Below are positions 21,755 to 34,016 of a stretch of DNA of 64,000 nucleotides, in pieces. The translations under genes were made by a program, and so were the position numbers. How positions within the stretch are numbered: position 1 is the stretch's first letter; each line of letters opens with the position of its first letter. Below the pieces are notes generated by a model. That model was not told where the DNA came from, did not search any database, and was given only the letters and a program-made list of their open reading frames with translations. The stretch comes from Lophius americanus (taxonomy: Eukaryota; Chordata; Actinopteri; Lophiiformes; Lophiidae): contig JBBDHG010000041.1 of assembly GCA_037951165.1 (NCBI GenBank), forward strand, positions 2,999,501-3,063,500, written 5' to 3'.

Positions 21755-24647
21755 CTGGGTAAAAACACAAGGACACTGCAAACACTTCGGTAATCGCAGG
21801 AGGACGTAACACTGTCATGTTCTGGAAGCGTCAAAGAGACGCGGAGATGCCCCGCACATCCGGCGGGGACTTTCAAAATAAAGGTTGTGACGTCACGTAC
21901 CACTATAAGGTTCGTTGAGGGAGGAATCTATGTAATCTATAAGAATGGAGACCACTTTGTCTTTAAAAGAGAACATACACAAGACATGAAATAAACCAGA
22001 TGGAATACATTTCTGAAATAACTTTTGAAATGCCTCCCTTGAAAGAGATTTGCAATGTTACATCAGACTCTTAAGGTCATTTTGCCCCACCTTCGAAAAT
22101 AAATCAACAAGACTTTCTTTATTATTTATTTTACTTAGGATCACAGATTTCCCCTTTCCTATTTGCCAAATTCCACAACATAAATCAAAATTGTAACTTT
22201 GATGATTGGGTTTTAAAAAGATGAAAATAGTACAATACTAATAAAAACCAAGTTGTTATAAATCAAGTTGTTCAAAATATGTCACCATAGCAGGCTTAAT
22301 ATAATAACCTCACAGTTAAATGCATTGAAATTTAAAATTTAGTAACAAAAAACAAGCTAAAAAGGAACATTTTATATGATGGAAATCAAGAAAAAAGCCA
22401 CATAAGATACATTTCTTAACATTTAAATGGTTTATAACTCTTCTAACGCTTTAGTTTCAGGCGAATTAATAAAGATCATTTAGAGGACCAATTTCCAATA
22501 TTAAAACCAGAAATGATTTTACATTATAATGCAATATTGACATTAATAACCTTCTGTTTAACTTGACTGGGAATGTGATACTTTCTCATTGGTAGGTTGT
22601 ATGTGATTATGTCACATGTCTACTATGTAAACTATTTTCTAGACTGTTACACATATTATAAGGTTTCCATTGTATACATTTTAACTTAGACAGATAATCA
22701 TAAACGTCATCAGTTTGATTGGATTCCACTTTAACAACCTGTTTTTTTCTCCAGGTGTTCTTGTGTAACCATTTCATACAGCTGGAGTTATTAAAACATG
22801 AAAAATGGTGACTTGACATTATACAATCTTCATTAAACTGTTTAAAGAGTTGACTTTCTACTTTTACTTTGAAGTTAGAATCTCTTGGCATCCGTCCTCG
22901 CTGTTTCTGTTTATATCTAGTCATTACCTTAGGGGCAACCCCCGTCCGTGACGTCACAGCACGCCCCTCAGACGGTGTATTGGAGGAGGAGCAGGTGCGA
23001 TTACCTTTGACCTATTGAACTAAAGGCGCAGGTAAATAAAAGTGTAGACATCAGAGAGGAACACCGAAAAACATTTATTGAATGACTAAACACATTCTTA
23101 TAAGTTCCAACACATCGAAGCAATAATCTGTCACAGCTTGTGAGTGACTTTCTTTGAACCTACATTGTAGGCCAGCGAACATAAAATTCACATTTTTTAG
23201 ACAGAGTTCCCACAGCTAAAGTGTCATTCAGGTAAAAAACAATAAAATAATCACAGTCAGACTGAAGTAATCGAAGATCAGGAGGATAAGCAGCAGCAGC
23301 TCAGACAGGCTTATCCTGGGAGAAATCCACCATTACACCTCCCACTCAGCCCACCCATCGGCACCGTGTGGGCCCATCAGGGCTAATCAACACTGACCGG
23401 CTCGGCGCCGACAGCAGACGCCGATCCCAGTGATGTTCACGTGTGTTGTAATATATATATATATACAGTATTTTAATCAGCTGTAGAGGAGGTAAAAGTA
23501 AACACTTTATCTACTCAGGTGGAAGTAGAGTCATGTAAAAAAGTACTGCTTCAGGTTTGTTTCTGGTGTGAAGGTGAGACGTCGGGCCTGACACGCACGT
23601 TTGAAGGACACCCAAGGTTATTGTGCAAACTGGAACTGAACGCCATGACACTTATTGTTAGAGTTTACGACCTTTATTTCAACTTGCGCAACCCCCTCCT
23701 CCCAGGAAAACTAATCAGTGTGACCAACCGTAAAGTGGAACTGTTAGGATTAATTATTATAATTTTTTTAACTTCCCACCTTTGATCTCCTGCCTGATTA
23801 ATTTTTTATTTTTTTAAAGGCAGCTCTGTCATTTCATTTCCTCTGAAACACTTTTGGCTAAATTAAACTAACACAAGTTAATTTTCGTTTCTTTATAATG
23901 CCGTTAAAAACATGTGGCTAGTCTACGGTCAACAAAATAATCTCACTTTGAGCGGACCTTCATCATCCGCCCGCTCTGCATCCTCACAAAACATCCTGTC
24001 ACACGAAACCACATGGGCAGGATGAGACCAACCGGATTTATTGCCTCTGACTTTATACAACAAACAGTGGAAGTATTTATATCTCACATTCATTAAATCG
24101 TTTTTAATGATTTTGCATTCGTCAGGTAAAGATTAGGTTCAACGTAGAAAACCGAGTCCTAGATGGTACCAGAGCTTCGCTGCATCCGAGTGAGGAAACC
24201 TCCGGAGTCTTCACGAACATGTGTGACAAACTTTTATGAATGCAGCTTCCTGTGCAGGTTTTTAAGTTCTTGGGCCCAGATTTGTGCAGGTGCTGATCCG
24301 CTTTCATGCTGTGATGCACCAGAGAAATGATCAAAGCCATCGGGTCTTGTAGAAAGTCACAACCATCACGGCTCGTTTCAGACGGACCACCTGCAGGGAT
24401 GAGTGTTCTGGGTCGTCTTTATGATTCTGGTTCTGGTCCTGGACAGGATCTGAAGGTGCGGAGTGTCCCGATCTCTGGGCAGTGACCACGAGCGGGATGA
24501 ACGTCGTGACACGCGGCCTTGTGCTGCGTTCAGGGGCAGATTACAACGTCATGTAAAAAACACATCCAATACCGAAATATAATGGGGGGGGTCAAAGATG
24601 GAGAAACAGATTTTACACAGAACAGAACTTCGTGTGAATTAAGTGTG
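21755..24647. other. Spacer between mcrip2 and gde1
   Basis: No supported gene. 21900-22950 is AT-rich and carries an unassigned 116-codon open frame on the minus strand (22957-22607), continued by frames full of stops; this could be a decayed element. 23282-23318 holds a short inverted repeat (AGGATAAGC and GCTTATCCT). 23448-23466 is a short AT run. The rest shows nothing I can name. Confidence 0.4.
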
Positions 24648-24653
24648 TTTATT
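24648..24653 (-). terminator. Probable gde1 polyadenylation signal (AATAAA)
   Basis: AATAAA on the minus strand, about 365 nt after the gde1 stop codon. It is the first canonical hexamer downstream that I could find. Confidence 0.5.
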
Positions 24654-25018
24654 TGGACTCACTGGAGGGATAATGTCTAAGTCGTCTTCTGAACACTTTA
24701 AGGACAAGCTGGAAGGTGTTTGAGGAGAACGGGGGCTGGAATACCCCGCTCAGTCCGCCAACGTCACAACCGGACCCCCGATAGAGGGAATAAAGCGGGT
24801 CGACGGAGACACACGTATAACGAGAGGGTCTGTAAACGCCTTGATGTGTCTGTTAGAGTCGGTCAGCTTTGTTTCTAATAAACACACAATAATGCGAGTG
24901 TTGGGAATAAACCAGTGGCGCATTTTCTCTCAGCTGAAGCCACATTCTGGAGAACCAGCGGACCTTCGGTCTCTCAACGTTCCGCCTGCATGAGGTCATG
25001 ACGTGGTTCAGGCTTCTG

Positions 25019-28000
25019 TCAGTAGTGAGGCTCGCAGTCCTCCACAAGGCTGTCTGTGACGTAGTTGACTTGCAGCACCTCCTCGTAATACTCCTTCTCC
25101 ACTTTAGTGTTGACCGTCCAGGCGACCACCTCCACCCCCCTCTGGGCCCAGTACTGGACGTAGTCCCTGTGGACGACATGAGAAAATGACCCGACTCCAT
25201 TGTCAAACAGAACTCGTCCTCAGGTTTTAGCGGCTCTGTGTTCAAGCTGCTGGTATATGCTATAAACTGATCAGCCATAACATTACAACCACCGGCCTAA
25301 AATTGCGTAGGTCTCCCTACTGCTGCCAAATCAAGTTCTGTGACTCACTGTGTGTTCTGACAACTTTATGTCAGAACCGCCATCACATTTTCCAGCAATT
25401 TGTGCAACATAATTTCTTACGTGGGATCAGGCAACACAGGCTTACATCTGTTTCCCATCACCCTCTCACCGGTTCCCAGTCTGCAGTGCCAACCGCTGCA
25501 GACTGGGAACAACCAGTAAGACCAGCTGGTTCGGACACGTTCTGACCCAGTAGTCTAGACATCACAATTTGCTCCTTGCCGGTCGGATCCTTATTTTGCC
25601 CATTTTTCATGCTTCCAACACATCAACTTTAAAAATAAAATGTTTATTGCTGCCTAATAAACCACACCCACTGACAGGAGGCATTGTGGTCAGTGGTTAT
25701 AATGTTATGGTTGATCCGTCAATGTAAAGTATAACATAGCAGTATTTGAGTATTTGGTCCCTGCGGCAGAAACTCACAGTGAGACAAAGTTCTTCTGTAT
25801 GAGGAAGGCCGAGTTGCCGCAGATCTTCCACAGTACGTGATGGTGGGCCCAGTCCATCGCCACGTCCATCAGCGTTAACCAGTGGTGTTTCCATGGCGAC
25901 GAGAACCGCGGGGCGCCATCTCCAAACCGACTCAGGCTCCACGGCCGGTGGGTCAAAGCGGTGACCACCTCCGGGTCACTCTGTCTCATCTGGGCGGGAG
26001 TGGAGCAGAGAGAAAGGAAGTAACGGAGAAGGTTAGCCAGACGGCGGCGATGAAGACGAGAGTTCATCTAGTCGGCGTTTCAACCATGAGACAATATTCA
26101 GATGTTCTAACATCACGATGTTCAGGAGAGGAGACGCTTCTCTAGGTGTGCACAAATCTTTTACGTCACCCAACCGGGTCGGGCTGAGCTAGTACAACAT
26201 AACATTAAAACCACCCTCTCATTATTGAGTAGGTTCTGTTAGTGTTCGGACCCTTTTTCTATCAGAACCGGCATCAACATCTTCAGTCATCTGTGCTCCA
26301 GTAGATGTTCTGTGGGATCAGAAAACACGGGCCGGCCTCAATGAGCCTTGACCATGACCAGGACACGAGATAAGGAGGAAATGTTTGTGGATGTCCCACA
26401 ATCTTCATCCGGCATCAGAACCTTGAAAACACAGCGGCGGCAAGTGAGAGAGTCGTTCTTCACAGCGACGAAGAGGTTTATATTCTTATTAAATATGCTC
26501 AGCGGTTTGGAGGAGTTTGGAAACGTTCATGTAACTCGTAAACAAGTTTCCCGACATAATGAGAGGAACGAGTGGGCTAATGGTGGGAAACACTGATGAA
26601 ACATCATCATCATCACCCATGTCCCGCCCACTCACAGGTAAAGAGACGATTATCCTGACGACACCTTTCAGAGGTTATAACGTGATCGCTGTATGTTTTT
26701 TTCTCTCTATATATATATCCATATAGAACTCATGGGAAGCTGTGGAATAATAAATGTATTAAAACACATTCTTGTTGTATTCTTCCCCAGCGGTTGGAGG
26801 ATCAAACACGGAGAACTCGACTCACTTCATCACTTTCTTACCCGGTAGATGACTTTGGGCTCGAAGGAGCAGACGATGCTGCTGTCGTAGAGTTCTGGGT
26901 GTTTTTTATACAACTCCTTCAGGGTGGCTGCAGCCTGGTGAGGAGAGGAGATAAAAGAAAAAAACATGGTTATTGCAGGACAAACACTTATTTGGATTTG
27001 TGTGCGAGGGTTGGAATCACACGTTCACATCGTACGCAGAGAATAGATAGTTATTTGAGCAGGAATGGACAAACGTCTGTGAAAACTACCTCATATTATG
27101 ACTCCTGTCCCGATGAACGCAGAATTCTGATGCGCAACCTTTCATCGGCTGGGCAGATAAATGTGACCTTTGTCAGAATGTTTTAATGACGTCAAACAAA
27201 AACCACCTGATCGTTCAGTCAAACACATTTAAACCAGAATATAAAAGGCATTTAGAGGGTTTTTTTGGACAGTTACTGTCACATTGCGTAACGTTGATTG
27301 TGTTAAATCAACAAGCAAGGCGGACGTATTGAATGTGACGAAGACTGGTTGGTGTTTGTTTGTTTGTTTGTGTTTGTCGGTCGTACCTCATCTGGATGAC
27401 CTTTGACATCAAAGTAGATGGTCAGCTGAAGCTTGATGCATTCCTGCACTGCCTCTTCCAGAGTCGGGATCTTCTCACCCGCAAACTTGTCACTGAAGAA
27501 AGAAGGCAAACGGTCAAATGGAGACGTTTGAATGTAACAGAGTTGAAAATATACTTATTATTCATATTTTATCTTTAGTCTTGGATGTGAATTTGACCTC
27601 AATGAGGTCATTTGATTCTATTAAGTAATTTGACTATTGCATTGGCGTCTCCAGCACCTCCTGGCGTTCCGTCGCCCCTCTGAGTCTTCCTCAGACCGCT
27701 GCCTGCACTGCTGAGGGTGAGTCGTGTTGAAATGGGTCGATTCCTTATTTACGCTTTTCCCGTTGATGAAATCGATAGTTTTTCTTCGTAACCCTTACTC
27801 TGGAATAAACACTGCTAAAGTGAATTCATTAACAAGGTCAACTGTGCCGGTTTAACCAGGAGGTTGACGTTTTCTAGTTGATTTGACTAAACTTTATTGG
27901 TCCCGATTTACATAACGACAAGAGCCCTGGGGTCACGTGACCACGTGGTTTCGTTGCGTAAATAAACGTTGGAGAACATCTTTAAGCCTCATTCTTTCCT

Positions 28001-30621
28001 GCCATCTTCATCTGTAAGCCTCACATGGCGCCTTCGTCCTCAGCTTGACCACTCGAACCCTAACACGAGGCAGCATTCACCCACTCACACAAACATTCAT
28101 GCAGGGGTGGCAGAGGCTACCATGCAAGGCGCCGTCTGCTTGTCCGACGCTGATGGAACAGCGTCTGGGAGCAGCTGGGGGTTCAGTGTTTTGCTCAAGG
28201 ACACTTTGACATGTAGACCGCGGGGAGCGAGGGTCGGACCACCGAACGTTCCCAGCTCAACTGTAGTTTTAACTGTAGTTAAAGTCTTTTTGGTTTTTTG
28301 TTTGTTTTAAAAACTTCTCTGCACGTATCATTGCTCAACTGTTTGCCGAATAAGCGTCGCACTTTGATCAGAGATAGACGAAGATCATTTCTTGTGTCTG
28401 GATGAGGATGAAATTCAGACTGTTAGCGAGGGCGACGTTTTCATGGGTAAAGTTGGGGGGGGGGCGTAAGAACTTCCTGGACCCTCCGAATCAGACAAAC
28501 CTTTGACAGACTGAACGCTCCGGCGTCACTGGAGCTTTTTGTGTGTTTAACAGTCTATTATTTCCAGTAAGAACCACATCATTATCATGTCGAAGAACGC
28601 AAATAAAGTTAATCAAATGATATTTACAGAACTCCGGGGCGTAGCATTGTACTATAATTATTGTCATTATAACGACTTGCCGCAATTATGGGAAACATGG
28701 ATTCTGCTCTGAGAAGATTCAGAAGGGGGGGAGGGGGGGTCATCAGCCTGAAGCTCAATGCAAGACAATGATCCCAAACCAAAGAGTAAATTAACCCCTG
28801 AATCAGTTAAAGTTCTGGGGCGGCCTACTCTAAGTTTCAAACTGAGCCCAAAGGAGAAACATCTGTATAATGGCCAAATCCAAACCCAAAACCCGTTTAT
28901 GGCGGGACATAGATACAAGACTGGATCTTATATGTCTGTTAAAAGACTTTTGATAAGTAAGGCTGAAAATAGGAAGTTTTATTTCTGTCCCTTAGTTATT
29001 CACAGTTGTGAAAAATAGGAAGCGTAAAAATACCCACACTCCTCTTTGTCTGCTCTCAAAGCATCATGGGTAATGAAGTCCCTACATACAAATAGAGCCA
29101 TGAGCCTCCAAATTGTATTTATCCTTTTTACCCAACAATGAAATGTATTTTAATGTATAACTCAATATTCATCACATTAACTGTTTTTTTTTTAAACTAA
29201 ACTCATTAACACACTTTTAGGCTATCATCAGCTTCATCAAATGAAATCAGAGATTAAAACATGTTGGTGATGTTACGTGTTTCGCAACGTTTAAAACTAA
29301 AGCTGTTTGGAGCTTTAATGTTTTATACTGTGTTCATTATTGCTGCCTTTTTCCCCCCCCCCCTGGATATTTTATACCAGAAAGGCACAGAATATGACCC
29401 AACAGGTGTCGTAAGGAAGAAACCTAGTGTTTGGGCCTTCGGTGGAGGTTTTCTCTCTCTGAGCGCTTTTATATGTAGTTCATTAAAGAACCCAAGCATA
29501 AGTAATTAGAGCATTATAACGATAGTCTGGACATTTGTCAACATGTTTGCTTGCTGCTATATTGGCTTTCGTACCTGAGTCTGTGTTTCGCAGCTGCGTC
29601 CAGTGTACCCAACTTAGACAGAGTCAGCTGGGCGAGTGGTCCCGACCCGTTAGTAGTCCGGTCCACAGTCTCATCATGCATCAGTATTGGGACGCCATCT
29701 GCTGAGAACTCAAGGTCCAACTCCACGCCGTTAGCCCCATTCCTACTGGCCTAGACCGCGGAAAACCAATCCGTCAGTTAGAAGTATTTTAAAGCAGTTT
29801 GTTTGTGGCCATTGCTAGGAAGCTGTCTGCCAATAATTGTTTATTTTATTTGACCAGGATAGTCCCATTCAGATTAAAATCCCTTTCACAAGAGAGACCC
29901 GGCCAAAATGGCAGCAGTACACAAAGTTTCAGACGCAACATAAAAGCAACAGACAGTCATCGGTGGAAAGTGCAAACGCCACAAAGATAATCATAACAAG
30001 AATGTGCAATATAGAAAGAAATAAGATCTCATTTAAATACCATACCACTATTAGGTCATGGTCCACAAAGTTTGTTTTTTAAATGACAAAATCCCCCCTT
30101 CACTGCACAACGTGAGTCACTTTTTCTTTTTGCAATGATTTGTTGATTTGGCAAAGTCAACCAGGTAAACAAAAAAACTGTTTGACCAGCCAACAGATTA
30201 TTGCAACAACACTAAAGCTTAAAAAAAAGAAAAAGAAGAATGGCAGCATCGCTGTTTAATTTACATTTTACATTGAATTGGCATATCGGTGTTATTGTTG
30301 TTAAGATGGGATGACAGTATGGGTCCCACACAAAGACGAAGCCCCTCTCACCTCCCGGATAGCTGCTAGGGTGTTCTCCGGTGCGTCGTGCCCACCGCCC
30401 CGGTGAGCGACCACTGACACCCTGCTGGAGCCTGTCGTGCTCTTGACTGGGCGAAGAACCTGCTGAGCTCGGCTGCTCGGTACCTGGGGGAACCGGAATA
30501 TGGCCATGAAGAGGTAGAGGGAGACTGTGAGTGCGGTCGTCCACAGCGGGCTCCGTGTCCCCAGAAGGACGACCACGAAGACTATCGAGTAGAGGGTGAC
30601 TTCATCTCCTAACTGGAGCAT
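25019..30621 (-). CDS. gde1: Glycerophosphodiester phosphodiesterase 1, 6 exons
   Basis: Membrane phosphodiesterase that cleaves glycerophosphodiesters such as glycerophosphoinositol and lyso-NAPE-derived species (family knowledge). Exons on the minus strand: 30621-30352, 29750-29575, 27492-27387, 26934-26842, 25989-25778, 25166-25019. They sum to 1005 nt and 334 aa (human 331), with all phases consistent and GT-AG borders. The N-terminal hydrophobic segment spans about 9-42. The GDPD signature begins with HRGG at 73-76 and PENT at 81-84. Metal ligands E100 and D102 lie in GVELDLEF, and the catalytic H115 is in LMHDETVDRTT. YFDVKGH, SLSRFGDG, WTVNT and a C-terminal VEDCEPHY complete the family pattern. 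No catalytic residue is missing. The introns at 25.26-25.72 and 26.19-26.70 kb hold Tc1-like remnants. It shares a promoter with tmem186. Confidence 0.96.
25263..25717 (-). mobile_element. Internally deleted Tc1/mariner-like transposon in gde1 intron 5
   Basis: Left end TGATCAGCCATAACATTACA and right end TGGTTATAATGTTATGGTTG are inverted repeats. Between them, reading on the minus strand, lies the N-terminal part of the transposase gene only (the region around TTGCCCATTTTTCATGC on the plus strand). The catalytic half is gone. A 15-bp-arm palindrome sits inside (25472-25510). Confidence 0.75.
26193..26695. mobile_element. Rearranged Tc1/mariner-like remnant in gde1 intron 4
   Basis: Begins with ACATAACATTAAAACCACC and ends with GAGGTTATAACGTGATCGC, which are weak inverted ends of the same family as 25.26 kb. 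The interior mixes segments of the element, including a CTATCAGAACCGGCATCAAC block and a TCTGTGGGATCAGAAAACAC block. No intact frame remains. Confidence 0.6.
28050..28250. repeat. Old dispersed fish repeat in gde1 intron 2
   Basis: Contains CACTCACACAAACATTCATG, GGCAGAGGCTACCATGCAAG and GTTTTGCTCAAGGACACTTT in the order I know from a widespread fish interspersed repeat. It is diverged and non-coding. Confidence 0.45.
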
Positions 30622-31025
30622 GGTGACTCCTTCTGTGTTGTCCCCTCTACCCTCTTAATGCTACAGAAATACAACCAGCTAGCAGCAAGTGTACTACCCC
30701 ACCGCCTGCCTGTAGTTTAATGACAGCGCGACTTTGTTTACCTCCTTTTAAAGCCCTGACGCGCGTCTGGTTAAACTCCGCCAGGCCAACACAAAACATA
30801 AAGAACTTAACAATTTTGTGAGATGGTTTGGACTGAAACTCCCATCCTCCCAACAAAACTTTGTGACATTTATCGCAGAACGCTGATAAAAAACTACTGT
30901 TGATGTAAGCAGTTATACCACCACCGAAGAAGAAGGAGAGGAAGCGGAAGTAGTTATTGTAGCACATCCGGGTCACAGTGTGTCCTTCTTGAAGCGTTGT
31001 GGCTTCTTTTTTTCGATTCCTTAGA
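30622..31025. promoter_or_regulatory. Bidirectional promoter between gde1 and tmem186
   Basis: The two start codons point away from each other and are 404 bp apart, with no other gene between them. An ETS-type site GCGGAAGT lies at 30944-30951 in a purine-rich run, close to the tmem186 side. No TATA box is evident. Both genes would use this short interval as a 5' UTR and promoter, a layout common for housekeeping gene pairs. Confidence 0.65.
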
Positions 31026-32430
31026 ATGAAATCAGGGTTTTCGTCCCTCTATTTAGCTTGTCGCCTGTCATGGTGAGCCTCGTTGTTTCTACAGCTCTTA
31101 TATAACATCAGATCATTTTGTGACGGTTGAATTTAAACCATTTAACCTCCGGTCTAATTGGGCTGTATGAAAGCTAAGTCAGGAGTTATGAATATGTGTG
31201 TTTTTAGCACTGGTTAGCTTATACCTGCACAGTGATTGTTGCATTTGTTATAAGTGATATAATCAACACAGTTGTATAAACTTTCATGCTCCTACTCCTA
31301 CTCATTAGCTCATTATTTTATACAACTCGCAGGAAAGGGAGTTTCTCATTGGAGTCTGAACCTGAAAATTATTACACTATTAACATCATACAAACATTAT
31401 TGCCATGTATTGCATTAATTTGTATGAAAAAGAGGAATGGTGCAATTAATGATGATTTTATCATAATGTAAAGGACTTATTATTCAATTCTCTATTCTAT
31501 ATAAATGTCAACAAGTTTTGAAATCACCATTTTGTAAGTGATCCCTTTTCCTGTCCCAACAATAACATCCCTTGAAAATACTGTTTGCTTTTGTAGAAGG
31601 CTAAGATAAGCATCATTATTTACATTTGCGAAGCAAAGATGTTTGATATTTTTGTACTTGATTAGTGTAACGTATTTTGTGTAAAAAAAATATTCTGTAA
31701 ATATTGAATTAATCATATTTTTTGCTCAAGTAAATTTTCAAATTTATCTCCAATTTTTCTGCAGATATCCTCAGCGCTTCTGCAAAGGTCTTACTCTCCC
31801 ATCTCGGCTTGTGCAAGAGGATCTTGTCTGCTCACAGGTCGGATACTTCATGGCGTTCAGCCTCATTCAGAACGTCACACACCCATCCGGCTCACAGCAG
31901 ATGGAACTATAACACCTAAAATCTCAGGCCTGGTCCGGCACTCGGACTTTTCCAAAGGGAAGTACACTATGATTTACACCCTTCCTCACGTTAAGCTCCT
32001 CAGAGCAGTGTCAAGACTCAAATTACTCCAAACTGCAATGACGGGGGTCATTTTGCCACCTGTGTTTGTACTCTACCACCTGGGAGAGGTCCCTTTCTTT
32101 CTTGTCGGTTACACAACAGGAATAGCGCTATTCGCCGGCATTATGTTGTACACTGCCAGTCACTTCGTCAGAAGAGTTGTGGGGATGATGTACCTCGACC
32201 CATCCCAGACCACACTCAAACTTTCCCACCTCACTTTTTGGGGCAGGCGCCATGATGTCTACCTGCCTGTGTCGGATGTGTTGACCATCGGGGATACAGG
32301 AGACGCCGCCAACGAGTTGATATTGAAGCTTAAGAGGTACAGCAGTCCCCAGACGTTTTATTTCTCCACACGTTTTGGACAGGTGGTGGACAAAGAGGGA
32401 TTTGAGAAGGTGTTTGGATGTATAGTATAA
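31026..32430 (+). CDS. tmem186: Transmembrane protein 186, mitochondrial complex I assembly factor, 2 exons
   Basis: Inner-membrane protein of the MCIA complex that helps assemble respiratory complex I (family knowledge). Proposed exons: 31026-31072 and 31776-32430, giving 702 nt and 233 aa (human 213). The N-terminus MKSGFSSLYLACRLSC is basic and hydroxylated, like a mitochondrial presequence. The core SRLKLLQTAMTGVILPP, two hydrophobic segments (about 104-120 and 125-147), LTFWGRRHDVYLPVSDV and FYFSTRFGQVVDKEGF match the family. The exon 2 acceptor must be the AG at 31775; the AG 10 nt earlier would put a stop at the junction. The exon 1 start is inferred from phase and composition, so the first 16 residues are less certain than the rest. 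Confidence 0.88.
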
Positions 32431-32511
32431 TTTAATGGGAATTAGTTGGAAATCTCCTAATTATTATGTTCCAAAATAGGACTTTTGTGAATAGGAATAA
32501 TCTGTACTTTA

Positions 32512-32517
32512 AATAAA
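32512..32517 (+). terminator. tmem186 polyadenylation signal (AATAAA)
   Basis: AATAAA overlapping a second copy (AAATAAATAA), 82 nt after the tmem186 stop. This is the expected place for a short 3' UTR. Confidence 0.65.
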
Positions 32518-32830
32518 TAATTGAAAAAGAGTTGAATATTATGCGGTGTGGTAGATATTTAACGTTTTCACTGGAGATCGCATGATTAGTCAAACATTTT
32601 ATTTAAATTATGGTGGAAAATTAAGGATGTATATTTGCAGGCCTCCCTGGGAATGTGAAAATTTGTAAAGTGACCGCTGTTGGCAGTAATGTGAAAAGAG
32701 AATTGTGAAAACATCTGTCTATGATCAGTATCTTCATCTTTGACTTGGAAGAAATGAAATAAAGTAAGACATCCTAGGTTGAAGTATTTCATCATGGTTT
32801 CAAGTCTTAAATTACTGGTCTTACTGTCAT

Positions 32831-32831
<1 letters not shown>

Positions 32832-32875
<44 letters not shown>
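32832..32875. repeat. (TTA)n microsatellite
   Basis: About fourteen perfect TTA triplets. Such tails often mark L2-type LINE 3' ends, but no LINE body is clear next to it. Confidence 0.9.
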
Positions 32876-32877
<2 letters not shown>

Positions 32878-33179
32878 ACTAGGCTTCAGTCAGCCGGCTC
32901 AGTGTTCTCCTAGCTGCTGCCCTCTGGTGGAAGCAGCAATTATCTATATATACTTTCTTTGATCACATACAGTAGACACAGTAAATGTATTCTTTCCGTT
33001 TAACCCATGCATAGCAGGAGTGGGTACCTGGGGGGGCAAATAAGGATGCAGGTCCCTTGCTTAAGGACCACAGGACGCGTAGACTGCAGGGGTCAAGGGA
33101 TCCAACTGCTGACCTACCGATTCATGGAAGACTGCTTTACCTTCTGAACTACAATTTGTGTCAAACAGTTTCATAAAAG

Positions 33180-33400
33180 AACTACAAAAAGTACTCAGAG
33201 AACACAAACCTCCACCAAGGTACAGCAGTATCTGAGGATTAGGAAAATTAGCATTGTGTCCTGCGCCTTCCACTTCAGCATCTCTGTTCAGCCCGCAGAT
33301 CCTACCCCAGAAGGACATCAAACAAATCAAAGGAAATCCTGAAACTGGGCCTCAAGCTGCAGCCCCAGGTGAACATCAAAGGAACCAATGGAACTGTTGA
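33180..33400. repeat. Dispersed repeat related to 16.8-17.1 kb
   Basis: Shares CTGCGCCTTCCACTTCAG, CTCTGTTCAGCCC and CATCAAAGGAACCAATGG-type motifs, in the same order, with the repeat in the mcrip2 intron. Non-coding. Confidence 0.5.
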
Positions 33401-33599
33401 CGTCATAGATCATCAGTATTAGCACTCAGTCATATTTATTGGCTGATTCATAACTGGAGGCAAACGTGTTTTTTAATGAGCATGACCTGAATGATTCATG
33501 CCTTCATTTCTAGTTTCATAGATTCCATCATATTCATTGATTCATATTTTCATATCTATCCTAATGAGCTGGGAGAATATCGGAGGTGCAGCTTTTGTG

Positions 33600-34016
33600 A
33601 GTTATGCACAAATGTTGTGGAACAGGCTTGCGCTGGATATCAGAGCGGATCGGGTCGTTGAATGTTTTTAAACAAAGACTTAAAACATTTCTATTTTTAT
33701 CAGCCTTTATGTAACTCTTGCACTTGCCGTTCAACTGCGCTCGTTTTATCTTTATTTCCTTAATTTTTTAATTTTCATAGCATTCTTTCTCTTTCATTTC
33801 TGATTTTTATTCCCCTAATTTTCATTATATTCATTGGCTTTTGACAAACTTCTTTGGAATTTATTTTGAATTACGTTCTAACATGAATCTACTTTAACAG
33901 ATGTTTTTATTTATTTATTTATTTTTTATCTTCATTTGAATTGTATATAAAGAACTTTGGGATACATTTCTTGTACAAAAGATGCTTTACAAATAAAGTT
34001 ATTATTATTATTATAC
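33600..34016 (+). mobile_element. L2-like LINE 3' end, plus orientation
   Basis: Starts with a diverged C-terminal reverse-transcriptase tail (TGGAACAGGCTTGCGCTGGA, then AAGACTTAAAACATTTCTAT, the K-T-x-LF pattern). It continues through an AT-rich 3' UTR and ends in CAAATAAAGTTATTATTATT. The short ATT tail is characteristic of L2-clade elements. Confidence 0.65.

Noticed and set aside
31969..32430. tmem186 starting at the internal Met at 31969
   Set aside because: The upstream in-frame sequence is open and continues family-like sequence back to exon 1. A start here would lose the presequence.
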